Shown here: piece by piece, positions 1 to 9,958 of the stretch
Layout of the letters: every line of letters starts with the position of its first letter
How positions within the stretch are numbered: position 1 is the first letter of the stretch
Assembly: GCA_016720935.1 (NCBI GenBank)
Contig: JADKJP010000005.1
Location: 62,001 to 126,000, forward strand
DNA: 64,000 nt
Direction of reading: 5' to 3'
Origin: Bacteroidota bacterium
GTDB taxonomy: Bacteria > Bacteroidota > Bacteroidia > AKYH767-A > 2013-40CM-41-45
Translations under genes and position numbers: made by a program
The notes under the pieces: generated by a model
What the model was told of the DNA's origin: nothing
The model's database searches: none
Seen by the model: the letters and a program-made list of their open reading frames with translations, nothing else

Positions 1-2080
1 TATTGAAGGAACCGGAGTAACCACCACTACCAGTGGTGCCGGTGGCGGTGGACTTGAAGGAACAAACGCTGTCGTTCCGATCGTGACCAAAGGAAGAGGT
101 GAAGCGGAAACTCCTGCGAATATCAATATGAATTATTTCCTCGGATTGGTCGGAAATAAACTTGCCGCTGATTTCGAAGAAGGAATCGGACCAAATCATG
201 CTGTTATCGGAAATGCAATAATTCCTTCGAATACCTGGACTCACGTGGCGGCCACATATGAGCCGGTTACCGCAGTCTGGAAATTATACATCAATGGTAT
301 TCTCGATAAAACTCTTGACATCGGTACCAATATTTTCCCGGCCAATACAAGTATACAACATGCTTGTGTCGGTTCCGCAATGACATCTACTGGTGTCGCG
401 GCAGGTTTTTTCAACGGAAAAATTGATGAGGTGCGAATCTGGAACGTTGACCGAAGTCCAACACAGATTCTTTCAAACTATTCTCTTGAACTGAGCAATG
501 GAACAGGACTCCTGGGAAGATGGGGATTCAATGAAGGCTGTGGTTTAACAGCAGGTAATTCAATCAGCGGAGGTGCTACCGGGACTTTGAGTAGCAGCAC
601 AGGGCCGATATGGGGTACCACTAATTTCCTCCTTCTTCCTTCAGTCAGCCTGGATCCCCTTGCACAAACAAAATGCGAGGGACAAACAGCCACATTTATT
701 TCCTCCGCGACAGGATCTCCGACACCCGCTGTACAATGGCAACTTAGTACCGACAACGGTTCTTCATGGTCGAATATTTCAGGAGCGACAAGCGCATCCT
801 TATCCTTTGTGGTTTCTGCATCCGATAACGGAAAACGTTACAGAGCTATCTGGAGTAATGTTTCAGGTCAGGACACAACTTCCGCTGCATTGCTATCGGT
901 CAATGCAAGTACTTCATCCACGACCACATTAACTGCATGTGGAAGTTATGCGTGGAATGGTTTCACCTATACGAATTCAGGTATTTATTCTATATCCGGT
1001 TTTACCAATGCTGCAGGGTGCGATTCAACGGCACAATTGAACCTAACCATCAGCAATCTGAACATTTCAGAATCACATTCTGCCATCTCCTGCTTTGGAG
1101 GGAGTTCGTCTGTCACTATCAGTGCACAAGGAGGAACCGCTCCATACAACGGGACAGGAGTGTTTTCTCAAACCGCCGGCACGACAACCTATACAGTTAC
1201 TGATGCCACGGGATGCACTGCCAGTATTGTTGTTACACTTCTTCAACCATCAGCACTTTCGATTTACTATAGTGTAGATTCTGTCACTAGCATTGGAGGA
1301 AGCGATGGTGGAATCAATGTAAATGTTTCAGGAGGTACGCCGGTTTATGAATACGAATGGAGCAATAGTAGCACAAGCCAAAATTTAACCGGCGTTCCTG
1401 TTGGAACTTATTCTCTGACAGTTACCGATGCGAATGGTTGTATGACAACTGAAACAATTCCTGTTGGAACAACAGCTAACGCTTCTATGACCGTTCACTT
1501 ACATCTCTTTATTCAGGGATATTACAAGGGAAATCAGGAAATGCGGGCTCCATTGTTTAGCAGCGGTTTGAGTTCCGATCCAACGGCTTGCGATTCAATC
1601 ACAATCGAATTCAGGAACAGCTCACCCGTTCATGGAATTGAATTCAGCTCCCGCACATTATTACATACAGACGGAAATTGCTCTGTTAATTTTCCCGGAT
1701 CTTTCTCCGGTGGCCAGTATTTCATTGTTATCCGTCATCGTAACAGTCTGGAAACATGGAGTGCAGCTGCTCAACTATTACAACACAATGACACCGTTGA
1801 ATTTGCCGATGTCATCACAAAGGCTTACGGAAATAATCTTGCAACGCTTGGAGATGGATTTTATGGTCTTTGGAGCGGAGATGTATCTGATGGAATATCC
1901 CCCGGATTACAAGATGGAATGATCGAAACATCGGACTATATTCTCATTGAAAATGCGTCGCAGATGTTTCTTACCGGGTATGTAACAGAAGATTTGACCG
2001 GAGATGTCCTCGTAGAATCTGCTGATTACAGTTTGGCGGAAAACAACATGCAAATACTGCTGATTGTAGCAAGACCATAA
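1..2080 (+). CDS. C-terminal part of a secreted LamG/Ig/SprB-repeat protein (5' end outside window)
   Basis: The frame is open from base 2 to the stop at 2080, so the true start lies upstream of the window; GTG at 83 is not a credible start. Visible order: Gly/Thr-rich linker, LamG/concanavalin-like domain (WTHVAATYE, LYINGILD, GKIDEVRIWN), an Ig-like domain (KCEGQTATF, VQWQLSTDNG), a short Cys module (ACGSYAWNG), two SprB-type repeats (SCFGGSSSVTISAQGG; VTDANGC), then a C-terminal region with two Asp-rich dockerin-like stretches ending ESADYSLAENN. By family such proteins are exported adhesins or cell-surface proteins of Bacteroidota. The usual Ig-like T9SS C-terminal domain is not seen; the Asp-rich tail takes its place. 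A decayed copy of this tail lies at 9765-9835. No function can be assigned beyond surface binding. Confidence 0.85.
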   Translation, partial: IEGTGVTTTTSGAGGGGLEGTNAVVPIVTKGRGEAETPANINMNYFLGLVGNKLAADFEEGIGPNHAVIGNAIIPSNTWTHVAATYEPVTAVWKLYINGILDKTLDIGTNIFPANTSIQHACVGSAMTSTGVAAGFFNGKIDEVRIWNVDRSPTQILSNYSLELSNGTGLLGRWGFNEGCGLTAGNSISGGATGTLSSSTGPIWGTTNFLLLPSVSLDPLAQTKCEGQTATFISSATGSPTPAVQWQLSTDNGSSWSNISGATSASLSFVVSASDNGKRYRAIWSNVSGQDTTSAALLSVNASTSSTTTLTACGSYAWNGFTYTNSGIYSISGFTNAAGCDSTAQLNLTISNLNISESHSAISCFGGSSSVTISAQGGTAPYNGTGVFSQTAGTTTYTVTDATGCTASIVVTLLQPSALSIYYSVDSVTSIGGSDGGINVNVSGGTPVYEYEWSNSSTSQNLTGVPVGTYSLTVTDANGCMTTETIPVGTTANASMTVHLHLFIQGYYKGNQEMRAPLFSSGLSSDPTACDSITIEFRNSSPVHGIEFSSRTLLHTDGNCSVNFPGSFSGGQYFIVIRHRNSLETWSAAAQLLQHNDTVEFADVITKAYGNNLATLGDGFYGLWSGDVSDGISPGLQDGMIETSDYILIENASQMFLTGYVTEDLTGDVLVESADYSLAENNMQILLIVARP

Positions 2081-2126
2081 TCGAAATGATTTTAATAAAT
2101 TGAATCATCATTTCGACCATTATTAA

Positions 2127-2352
2127 TTGCATAGACCAAAAAAATCACTGCAATATTATTTTGTATTGTTGATAGTGGCCATAAACGTTTGTTCACAATC
2201 CTGACACATCATTTCTTCATTTGACAGACCTGAAATTAATTCCGGAGATTCATCCCATTTTTTCAGGTTCATTTACTTTCATTCATCAAAAGCCGGACGG
2301 AATAATTCATGACAGTTCAAAAATTATTTCGGGGAAAATTAAGGACAACAGT
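2127..2352 (+). pseudogene. Possible remnant of the 5' end of a secreted protein
   Basis: A signal-peptide-like stretch (YYFVLLIVAINVCSQ) read from about 2148 runs into a TGA at 2202. One frame over, a protein-like reading continues (LTDLKLIPEIHPIFSG) until it overlaps the 3' end of the opposite Kelch gene. The pattern fits a truncated and frameshifted exported protein, but there is no ATG and no recognisable domain. It may be chance. Confidence 0.25.
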
Positions 2353-3550
2353 CTAAAAGAGCATTACCTTACAGGAAGTAAATTCATTTCCGCATTTCAC
2401 ATTCACCAAATATACACCCCGGGGAATTTCATCACAATTAATGAACATTCGTTGTGTACCTTTTCCTGACTGCATACTCTCCACCGTTTTGATTACTCTT
2501 CCTTGAACATCCATTAGTTCTGCACGCGTTGATTCATTCCAATCATTTTTGAACTCAACGACAATTTTTCCTGATATTTGATACGCTCGAACTGAGTTAG
2601 GATTTTTTAGTGGGCTATTAATGCTCGTTGATATATCCAACATATACATATCTCTATAAAACGTATTGAAATTCCACCCGGTTGTCAGATAAATATTATC
2701 TACAAAAGCGAAACCGGCCGCCCATGCTCTTCCGCCAGGACTGAAAACCGGCAAAGTATCCCAGGAGTCATTGGCAGGGTCATACTGGTACACATCATCA
2801 AAAACAGTTGCGAATCCTGCCTGACCGAGAGCGACGTATCCATAATCAGCAGAGGCAAACGAAACAGCACATTGCCTTGGATTCCCCGGTAAGGAAGATC
2901 TTTGGCTCCAGCTGTTGGCAAGTGTATCGAATTCCCATAAGTCATTCATTTCAGTCAATTGATTCCCTCCTCCTACATATCCTTTCCCGTGAACAGCGAA
3001 CGCGTATGGCCACATTCTGTATCCTCCCTGAAATGTTGGCATGGCTGTCCAATCATCTGTATTTGGATCATATCTGTAAAAGTCAGAGTAAACAAAAGAG
3101 CTGTCATCTCCACATCCGACATAACCTTTGTTCCCCAGAGAAAAAGCAAAACCATCAGCTCGCTTTCCTGTAGGGAAATCTTTTTTGTGTCCATAAATCG
3201 AGTTGTGGATCATATTCCCAGAGAGAATTGTAGTACGAGAAATTCTGACTGTTCCCACCACACAAATATCCTTTCCCATTACAAACGAATCCCATTCCAA
3301 ACATGGTGACTCCTTGTGGTATAGGAGCTTTTGATGTCCAAAGCTCATTCACCGGTTCATATTCCAGAAGATCATTGTGCCCATTTCCACCAACAATGTA
3401 GACCTTCGAACCTATCACCCAGGTAACCGCACCATCGCGGATGGCAAGATTTCCGGGAAGGGAACTCTTTTGTACCCATTGAGAGTACGCTTGAATGTGC
3501 ATTCCGAGAATGAATAAAATAACAAGGGAGATTTTTTTAAAGAGACGCAT
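2353..3550 (-). pseudogene. Kelch-repeat secreted protein with T9SS sorting domain, frameshifted
   Basis: From ATG at 3550 the product starts with a signal peptide (MRLFKKISLVILFILGM...AYSQ) and reads Kelch blades (KVYIVGGNGHND, GYLCGGNS, WEYDPQLDLW). The frame breaks at a T6 run at 3181-3186 (A6 on the coding strand); removing one A joins LDLWTQK to DFPTGKRADGFAF and the blades continue to a T9SS C-terminal domain (GRVIKTVES, IPRGVYLVNV, SCKVMLF). By family it is an exported beta-propeller anchored or released by T9SS. The break could be a true mutation, a phase-variable or slippage site, or a sequencing error. It is convergent with nothing functional and divergent from the LytS kinase gene. 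Confidence 0.75.
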
Positions 3551-3778
3551 GGCTATAATTTTTCTATAAAAAAAAGGAACATCAGAATGCTTGTCAAACA
3601 TATTACACAAGAGGCGCTAAACACCCGATATAAAATTGAAAAGACCCCAATTCCCTTCATATTGATAAATCTCGCCTGTCGTCATGTATAACTCCCATTT
3701 CATCCAACATGAACCGCTTCTCGTGTAAATGACTTTCTCATGACGGTCAATCCTGCTATTATTGTGTAAAGTATCGTC

Positions 3779-4801
3779 GTGAAAATCTTCAAAGTATTTT
3801 CTTCTTCCGCGTATTTTTTGATCATCATTGCTTATCGCTGGGCCTATTCTACCGATGGGAAATTTGGCACAACACTTTTACTGGCAGTGGTGGATATGAT
3901 CTGCGTTATTTCAGCATGCCTTATTATTAATCGCTTACTTGTACCCCGGTTACTTTTCAGGAAGTACTACTTTTCATTTACTTTTCTCTTCCTTTTCATA
4001 ATCATTCTTTTTAGTCGGATATTTCAGTTTGCCGACTGGCAAATTCACATGCTTAGGGGAACAATGACGCCTCGACTTGAGGAACTCTCATCAAAATTTT
4101 CATATCAGATCTTCAATTCCTACATCATCATGGTGATCGGGACAGTTTTTGGTTTTACCATTGAAATGCTGACCAGACGAGTTGAATCTGAAAAACTGTT
4201 TGAACAATTACTCAAAGAAAAGACCGAAGCGGAACTTAATTTCTTAAAAGCGCAGATCAATCCTCATTTTCTTTTCAATTCGATCAATACAATATTCTTT
4301 CAGATTGAAAAGGAAAATAAAAATGCCAGATACAGTCTTTTGAAATTTTCAGAAATGTTGCGTTACCAGTTGTATGATTGCCGTGCCCGGGAAATTTCAA
4401 TAGAGAAAGAAATCAATTATCTGAAAAGTTATGTCGAATTACAGAAATTACGAAAAGAAGAGAATTTTAAAATCTCTTTTGAATGCTCTGAATCAGTAAG
4501 AGAATTCAAAATTGCACCTTTGCTCCTCATCTCCTTTGTAGAAAACGCATTCAAACACGTAAGCAATTTTCATGAAAAAGAAAATGCGATTCGGATTTAT
4601 CTTGATAAGAACGAGAACGTGTTTCAGTTTCAGGTTTATAATACAAGCGAAAGTAATAAAGGAAACCCTGATTACAAAGACGGAGGAATTGGTCTGAACA
4701 ATGTGAAACGTCGAATGGAACTCATCTACAACGGCAACCATGACCTGAATATCCGTAAAGAGCAGAATTCATTTGAAGTCAATTTAAAAATACAGCTATG
4801 A
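3779..4801 (+). CDS. LytS-type sensor histidine kinase
   Basis: A 340-aa membrane kinase of the LytS/YehU (His_kinase) family. About four hydrophobic segments fill residues 8-135 (for example FTFLFLFIIILFS), followed by a short coiled region and the family H-box LKAQINPHFLFNSINTI with the phospho-accepting His near 164. An N-box (SFVENAFKHV, about 250-260) and G-box (GGIGLNNVKRRMELIY, about 302) give a complete ATPase domain. The start is GTG at 3779. The last four bases overlap the start of the LytTR regulator gene (ATGA), so the pair is translationally coupled and most likely forms one two-component system. No dedicated sensor domain is seen, so the signal is unknown. Confidence 0.92.
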   Translation: MKIFKVFSSSAYFLIIIAYRWAYSTDGKFGTTLLLAVVDMICVISACLIINRLLVPRLLFRKYYFSFTFLFLFIIILFSRIFQFADWQIHMLRGTMTPRLEELSSKFSYQIFNSYIIMVIGTVFGFTIEMLTRRVESEKLFEQLLKEKTEAELNFLKAQINPHFLFNSINTIFFQIEKENKNARYSLLKFSEMLRYQLYDCRAREISIEKEINYLKSYVELQKLRKEENFKISFECSESVREFKIAPLLLISFVENAFKHVSNFHEKENAIRIYLDKNENVFQFQVYNTSESNKGNPDYKDGGIGLNNVKRRMELIYNGNHDLNIRKEQNSFEVNLKIQL

Positions 4802-5535
4802 ACCCACTCAAATGCTTCATCATTGACGACGAACCTCTGGCAAGAAAAGGCATTGAGGAGTACGTGAATGAAATAGATTTTCTGACCTTAAGTGGTAAAG
4901 CGGAAAACCCGGTGAAAGCCTTCAGTTTTCTGTGCGAACACAAAGTCGATCTGATTTTCCTGGATATTCAAATGCCAAAGATGAGCGGAATAGATTTTAT
5001 CAGAAACATGAAAAACCCTCCGATGGTAATTATCACAACCGCTTTTCCGGAATACGCGATTGAAAGTTATGAATTGGATATTCTTGACTATCTTCTGAAG
5101 CCTGTTCCTCTCGACAGATTTATCAAAGCCTGCAACAAAGCATACGACTACTATCTGTTGAAAAAACTATTGCCGGAAAATTCAGGGTTAAGTAAACCAA
5201 ATGCCCAAGACAATCATTTCTATATAAAAAACGGGAACAAGTTTGATAAAATTTGTTTTGATCAGGTGCTTTACATTGAAGCAATGGAAAACTATGTATT
5301 GATTGAAACAAAAGAAAAGAAATATATCACTTATCTCACATTCAAAGGAATTGAAGCATCATTACCGCCGGATTTATTTGTCAAAGTTCACAAGTCCTAT
5401 CTTGTTGCTTTGCATGCAATCGAAAGTATAAATGGAAATGAAATCAATGTCAGCAACAAACAAATTCCTATTAGTAGAAATTTTCGGGAACAGGCATTAA
5501 ATAAAATTTTAGGAAAGAAATTGATAAAACGCTAA
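4798..5535 (+). CDS. LytTR-family response regulator
   Basis: A 245-aa regulator. Residues 1-120 are a CheY-like receiver with acidic pocket IIDDEP, phospho-acceptor Asp56 (LIFLDIQMP), and Lys101 (DYLLKPV). Residues about 140-240 are a LytTR DNA-binding domain (FYIKNGNKFDKICFDQVLYI, FVKVHKSYLVAL, ISRNFREQ). It starts at ATG 4798, overlapping the kinase stop by four bases. By family it binds direct repeats upstream of target genes; the flanking Kelch-protein genes are possible targets, which is inference only. Two stretches of a near copy of this gene survive as a pseudogene at 9541-9765. Confidence 0.93.
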   Translation: MNPLKCFIIDDEPLARKGIEEYVNEIDFLTLSGKAENPVKAFSFLCEHKVDLIFLDIQMPKMSGIDFIRNMKNPPMVIITTAFPEYAIESYELDILDYLLKPVPLDRFIKACNKAYDYYLLKKLLPENSGLSKPNAQDNHFYIKNGNKFDKICFDQVLYIEAMENYVLIETKEKKYITYLTFKGIEASLPPDLFVKVHKSYLVALHAIESINGNEINVSNKQIPISRNFREQALNKILGKKLIKR

Positions 5536-5644
5536 TGAATAGTGCATTGAATTCTATTGCAAAAAAATGATTGACAATAAAACATTACGAGACAAATCCG
5601 GTATGTTGATTTGTAGCTTCAGAATATCTGAAAGAGAATTAAGC

Positions 5645-8600
5645 TTACTTTTCAGCCTTCACATCCATTCCCAGCTGGGCTTTTATGGAAGCGATGTCTG
5701 ACTTAAACAAACTATTCTCGGCATGTAATTTTTCGTTTTCTGCTTGCAGAATTACAATTTGCCTGGCTAGCTCCTGAGTTGCAGAAACATTCAACATGGC
5801 AATTGCGTCATAGTCAACAGTACGGAAGTCACTCACTTCTTTTCCATAAATAAATGCCTGAGAAACATTCTCCTTGGCATCGAGTTCGAAAGATTCTTCT
5901 GAAAGAACAGCAGAGACTTGATTGTAATGGGTAGTTCCGGTAGGGTCAATCCATTTAACCTGGTCGCCTTTAACTAAATCGTGAGGCTTTGCCATTGTAA
6001 CTTGTAAATTCCCATTAACATTTGTGAGTGATTTCGCAAGAGCGTAAATGTTCGGTATATGTGTTTTAATTGTATTTACTGCATTTGGAAAAACTTTTTC
6101 CACTTCTTGAGCAATAACTTTTTTCTGAATTTTATTCCCAAGAGTAATCGTATCAATGAATAAATAATCAGTAATCTTTATTTGGTTAAGTGTAATTAAA
6201 TCTAGAGCCGAATTACTTCTTCCTGCTACATTCTTAAAACGCATATCCGAAAGTGTAGGTGTTCCATTGGTAGCAATAAAACTTTGAGTGGTGATAACAT
6301 TTCCTTCAAAGATTGCCGTGGCAAGTCCACCGGTCCATGGCGTGAGAGTCGTCATCACAGCATGGTAATCAAAAAATCCAATATTAATATTATTGATAGT
6401 ACCATTATTTCCAACCACATGCAATCGTGCTTTGGGTACAGTTGTTCCAATGCCAACCAGATTTCCTTTTACAATCAAGGCAGAAGCTCCTGTTCCTGTA
6501 GCAAGAATTAATTTCTGTGTACTGGATTCGGCGCGGAGAATCACATCACCTGCGACTGCATCAGGAGAAAACTGAGCATTTCCTGAAGCAAGAGCAAGTC
6601 TACCCTCAGTGCTGGTACGGCCCATTGAATAACACGTATTCGCACTTGCTGACCCACTTAAAATACGTATGGCTTCATCATTTGCATTAATTACTTCCAA
6701 TTGTTTAGCAGGCGTCTCGTTGTTAATACCTACAAAACCTGCAGAGCTAATTGTCATTCGATTATTCGCATTTGCAGCAATTGGAGAAATGCTTCTCAAA
6801 TGAAAATCCTGAGCATCATTAAAGTTCACATAATTGGGACCTGTAGTTCGTTGTAAATTGAGATTTGCATTGTTACCGTTAGCTCTTACTTCACCCGCCA
6901 CTTCCAATTTTGATCCTGAATTTAGGACTGAGGTTCCAATTCCAACACTTCCCTCAATAATAACTCCGTTTACCGGTGCCGAAACTGACCCTGAATAACT
7001 CACGCCAATCGCGACAGATCCATCAACATCGAGCTTTGACAAAGGGTTTGTTGTTCCAATTCCAACAGAGCCTTCTATTATAGCTCCATTTGTTGGTGCC
7101 GGGATCAATCCTGAATAGGATGTCCCGATACTCACTGATCCTTCTACATCCAGTTTGGACACAGGAGAAACAGTACCTATTCCGACTGTTCCTTCAATAA
7201 GGGCTCCATTGTTTGGAGCCATAAACAAACCGGCATAATTTGAACCAATTGTTGTTCCTCCTTTAATATCCAGTTTTGAAACCGGAGAAGTTGTTCCGAT
7301 TCCTACACTTCCGCCAATAGCATTATATAACAGATTATTGTTGGCGACCCACCTGCCATCTGATGAAGAATTATTAGATGCAGTTGTACTGGTACTCAAT
7401 TGAATTCCGGTAACATTATCATCTAACCATTCCCAAAAGTCTGTTTTTAATACACTTGAACTCCCAAGTCCTATATAACCTTTGTTTCCAATTGCAAATC
7501 CAATTCCCAATTGCCTTGTCCCTCCCCCAACATTCGCGCGTTGTAGCCAGGAATTTGTAGCCTGATTGTATTCCCAAAAATCTTGAAATACTGTTGGTAG
7601 GCTGGGACCAGATCCCGTTCCAATGTATCCCCTTGAACCAATTGAAAATCCTACTGCATAAGTTCTTGCAACACCACTAAAGCTTGTCTTTTGAACCCAT
7701 GCATTTGCAGCCTGATCAAATTCCCAAAAATCATTTAAATAAGTTGCACCAAATCCTCCTGTTCCCAAATATCCTTTTGTACCAATGGAAAATCCAACCG
7801 CACCGGTTCTTGCGACACCTCCAAAATTGTTTTTTTGAGTCCAGATATTTGAAGAAGGATCATATTCCCAAAAATCGTTCGTATAGATGGTTGATGTAAC
7901 TCCCGTTCCAATATATCCCTTCGAGCCAATAGAAAAACCAACCGCACCGGTTCTTGCGACACCCCCAAAATTGGTTTTTTGAGTCCAGATATTTGAAGAA
8001 GGATCATATTCCCAAAAATCATTAAAATATACATTAAGACTATTCGCTCCGGTACCCACGTATCCTTTACTGCCTATTGAAAAACCACACGCATTATCCC
8101 TAGCACCTCCACCAAAGTTTGCTTTTTGTGTCCATGCATTTGTCGTTGGATCATACTCCCAAAAATCAGAAAAGGCAATACTCTGATCATTTCCAAGCCC
8201 GACATATCCCTTTGTTCCGATAGAAAACCCAATTCCACTTTGCCTTCCTGCTCCGGAAAAATTTGATTTTTGAGTCCAACTGTTCGTAGTTGGATGCGCA
8301 GGATCTGTTGCAACTCCTGTTACTTTCAATCCGCATGTCTTGATCCAATTTGAGCCATCATACATATCAATACACTGATCATCTGTATTAAAAATTTGCA
8401 GCCCCACCGCAGGCGAAACGATCGCATTGCGCTGTGTAGTACTCATACGCGGTATCAACAACCCTTTTGAAGTAGAGCTGATATCCAACAATGCAGACGC
8501 ATTCGGATTCGTAGTTCCTATTCCAAGATTCGTTGCTTTATTTGTCAATGTACTATCTACAATCCAGGCCGTTCCATTCCATCGCAAAGTATTTCCATTG

Positions 8601-9022
8601 CTTATTCCACTCGTCAGGTCACTGCTTTTGCCTGCTAACAATGCGTATGGAACACTCATCATTTGAGTTGTACCCATATTGATATAGTTTGTTCCACCGC
8701 TAACATCCATTTCAACTTGTAAAAATTTTGCGGATGTAGCCCAATTCACTGAACTTATAGTGCCAGTGAGCGGAGTCCCTTGTCCAAAGTTCACACTGAA
8801 CAAGCCAAGTGCATTCGTAGTGGTGCTATGAAATTCTTTATAACTAATGCTTCCTCCGGCAGACCCTTCGTGCAAACTGAAACGAAGCGAAATCGCCTGA
8901 TTGCTGATCAGGTTGCCGGAATTATCCCTGGCAACAGCCTGATAAGGAATAGCAAGTGGCGCCTGGCTGTAAGACAATTCAAAACTTAACAGGCAGATGA
9001 AAATAATTAGATGTGCTTTCAT
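5645..9022 (-). CDS. Secreted Kelch-propeller/tail-fibre-like protein with peptidase S74 chaperone end
   Basis: A 1125-aa protein with signal peptide (MKAHLIIFICLLSFELSYSQ). Order: an N-terminal domain typical of Bacteroidota tail-fibre-domain proteins (IPYQAVARDNSGN, about 25-130); a DISSTSKGLLIPRMS module (about 180-230); six Kelch blades of about 48-50 residues (residues about 247-540, each with GFSIG.KGY.G.G and DFWE), enough for one six-bladed propeller; about five SVGIGTT..SKLDV.G repeats (about 565-720), typical of fibrous trimers; and a C-terminal intramolecular chaperone (SDMRFKNVAGRS, KKVIAQEVEKVFPNA) ending in a coiled coil (LQAENEKLHAENSLFKSD). By family the S74 domain trimerises the fibre and cuts itself off at the Ser of TLSD. 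No T9SS domain is visible. It stands alone, convergent with the LytTR gene. Confidence 0.88.
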   Translation of the reverse strand: MKAHLIIFICLLSFELSYSQAPLAIPYQAVARDNSGNLISNQAISLRFSLHEGSAGGSISYKEFHSTTTNALGLFSVNFGQGTPLTGTISSVNWATSAKFLQVEMDVSGGTNYINMGTTQMMSVPYALLAGKSSDLTSGISNGNTLRWNGTAWIVDSTLTNKATNLGIGTTNPNASALLDISSTSKGLLIPRMSTTQRNAIVSPAVGLQIFNTDDQCIDMYDGSNWIKTCGLKVTGVATDPAHPTTNSWTQKSNFSGAGRQSGIGFSIGTKGYVGLGNDQSIAFSDFWEYDPTTNAWTQKANFGGGARDNACGFSIGSKGYVGTGANSLNVYFNDFWEYDPSSNIWTQKTNFGGVARTGAVGFSIGSKGYIGTGVTSTIYTNDFWEYDPSSNIWTQKNNFGGVARTGAVGFSIGTKGYLGTGGFGATYLNDFWEFDQAANAWVQKTSFSGVARTYAVGFSIGSRGYIGTGSGPSLPTVFQDFWEYNQATNSWLQRANVGGGTRQLGIGFAIGNKGYIGLGSSSVLKTDFWEWLDDNVTGIQLSTSTTASNNSSSDGRWVANNNLLYNAIGGSVGIGTTSPVSKLDIKGGTTIGSNYAGLFMAPNNGALIEGTVGIGTVSPVSKLDVEGSVSIGTSYSGLIPAPTNGAIIEGSVGIGTTNPLSKLDVDGSVAIGVSYSGSVSAPVNGVIIEGSVGIGTSVLNSGSKLEVAGEVRANGNNANLNLQRTTGPNYVNFNDAQDFHLRSISPIAANANNRMTISSAGFVGINNETPAKQLEVINANDEAIRILSGSASANTCYSMGRTSTEGRLALASGNAQFSPDAVAGDVILRAESSTQKLILATGTGASALIVKGNLVGIGTTVPKARLHVVGNNGTINNINIGFFDYHAVMTTLTPWTGGLATAIFEGNVITTQSFIATNGTPTLSDMRFKNVAGRSNSALDLITLNQIKITDYLFIDTITLGNKIQKKVIAQEVEKVFPNAVNTIKTHIPNIYALAKSLTNVNGNLQVTMAKPHDLVKGDQVKWIDPTGTTHYNQVSAVLSEESFELDAKENVSQAFIYGKEVSDFRTVDYDAIAMLNVSATQELARQIVILQAENEKLHAENSLFKSDIASIKAQLGMDVKAEK
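7430..8290 (-). repeat. Six tandem ~150-bp Kelch-encoding repeats
   Basis: Six direct repeats inside the 5645-9022 gene encode the propeller blades. Repeats around 7770-7870, 7920-8020 and 8060-8160 are very similar at DNA level (shared CAGATATTTGAAGAAGGATC), which points to recent duplication or gene conversion and makes copy number liable to change. Confidence 0.8.
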
Positions 9023-9239
9023 GGTTATATGGTTTGTAGTTTGAATGCGTTGAAGAAAATTCTAATAAAAATCAAAACGAAGTATCATCAAAAGGATTAT
9101 TAAGAACAATGTATAAATTAAATGTTTTCATCCAAAATTTTATTAAAATTTCATTGCTTATATAATTTGGACTGTTTCAGAAATTTGTGACGGAAATTGA
9201 AATAATGATTTCTGAATGGACATCACTAGTTTCCGATTA

Positions 9240-9540
9240 GTTTAAGCTAAGTTCCAATTGGTTATAAATTTGTTCTTTAACATTTTGATTGACAAGGTCT
9301 GAAAGTAGTTGATTTAACTGGGTTTTATCTAAAAGTGAGACCCTAAAATCTGTAAAATTTCGTAATATCTACGATTTAGCTTAAGTCGACTTCTGATAAT
9401 TGCAATCAAGTATAAGTGATAATGGCAATATAGATTTGTGTCTTCACGGCATTTGAGGAAGTCCCCAAAAGGATTTCATTTTTAAATGCTGCTTAATCCA
9501 TTTGAAGAATAATTCGATTATCCATCTGTATTTATATAGC
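9240..9540 (-). pseudogene. Remnant of an IS4-family transposase (C-terminal part)
   Basis: Read on the minus strand with several frame changes, this stretch gives LYKYRWIIELFFKWIKQHLK then KSFWG, NAVKTQIYIAIITYT, IIRSRLKLNRRYYEILQILG and SLLDKTQLNQLLSDLVNQ. This is the conserved C-terminal end of IS4-type transposases (the WxIELFFKWIKQHLK...SFWG block carries the last catalytic Glu). At least three frameshifts or stops, and no N-terminal part, show it is dead. Its end abuts exactly a fragment of a LytTR regulator at 9541. Confidence 0.75.
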
Positions 9541-9835
9541 GGAAAAGCAGAAAATCCGATGAAAGCTCTTCCGGTTATTTCTCAAAACAAAGTCGATTTA
9601 ATTTTTCTCGACGCACTCTTGACAAGAATATTATAATACTTAGCTAGATATTCTAATGCCACGAATACACGAATATTAAATGAAATAACAGTTAGCAACA
9701 AACAAATTCCTATTAGTAGAAATTTCAGGGAACAGGCGATGCAGAAAATTTTAGGGAAAGCTTTGGTTGAATCATCGGATTATGGTCTTATCGAAAACAA
9801 TTTAGCTTTGTTGCTGATTTTATCAAGGCCTTAAT
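9541..9835 (+). pseudogene. Chimeric scar: LytTR-regulator fragments joined to a LamG/SprB-protein tail
   Basis: 9541-9614 translates to GKAENPMKALPVISQNKVDL, matching residues about 33-52 of the intact regulator at 4798. 9686-9765 gives EITVSNKQIPISRNFREQAM, matching its C-terminus. This runs on in frame into VESSDYGLIENNLALLLILS and RP then stop, the same ending as the protein at 1-2080. Between the fragments (9657-9677) sits a GCCACGAATACACGAATA word like that repeated at 63.7 kb. The stretch is a composite of three sources and cannot encode a working protein. Confidence 0.75.
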
Positions 9836-9929
9836 ATGCTTTCATTCTCACCGAAATTCTTTTCCTTCAAAATTATTTATAAAAAATAGGAGTCTCCAGT
9901 AACCTCTGATTCACGTGTTAATCATAAAC

Positions 9930-9958
9930 AAGGCGTCTGTTCAATGAACAGGCGCCTT
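9930..9958. terminator. Hairpin, possible terminator for the AbiEii-like gene
   Basis: Inverted repeat AAGGCGTCTGTTC / GAACAGGCGCCTT with a 3-nt loop lies between the scar at 9541-9835 and the 3' end of the minus-strand gene ending at 10035. On the minus strand it is followed by TTGTTT, a weak T run. Confidence 0.5.
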
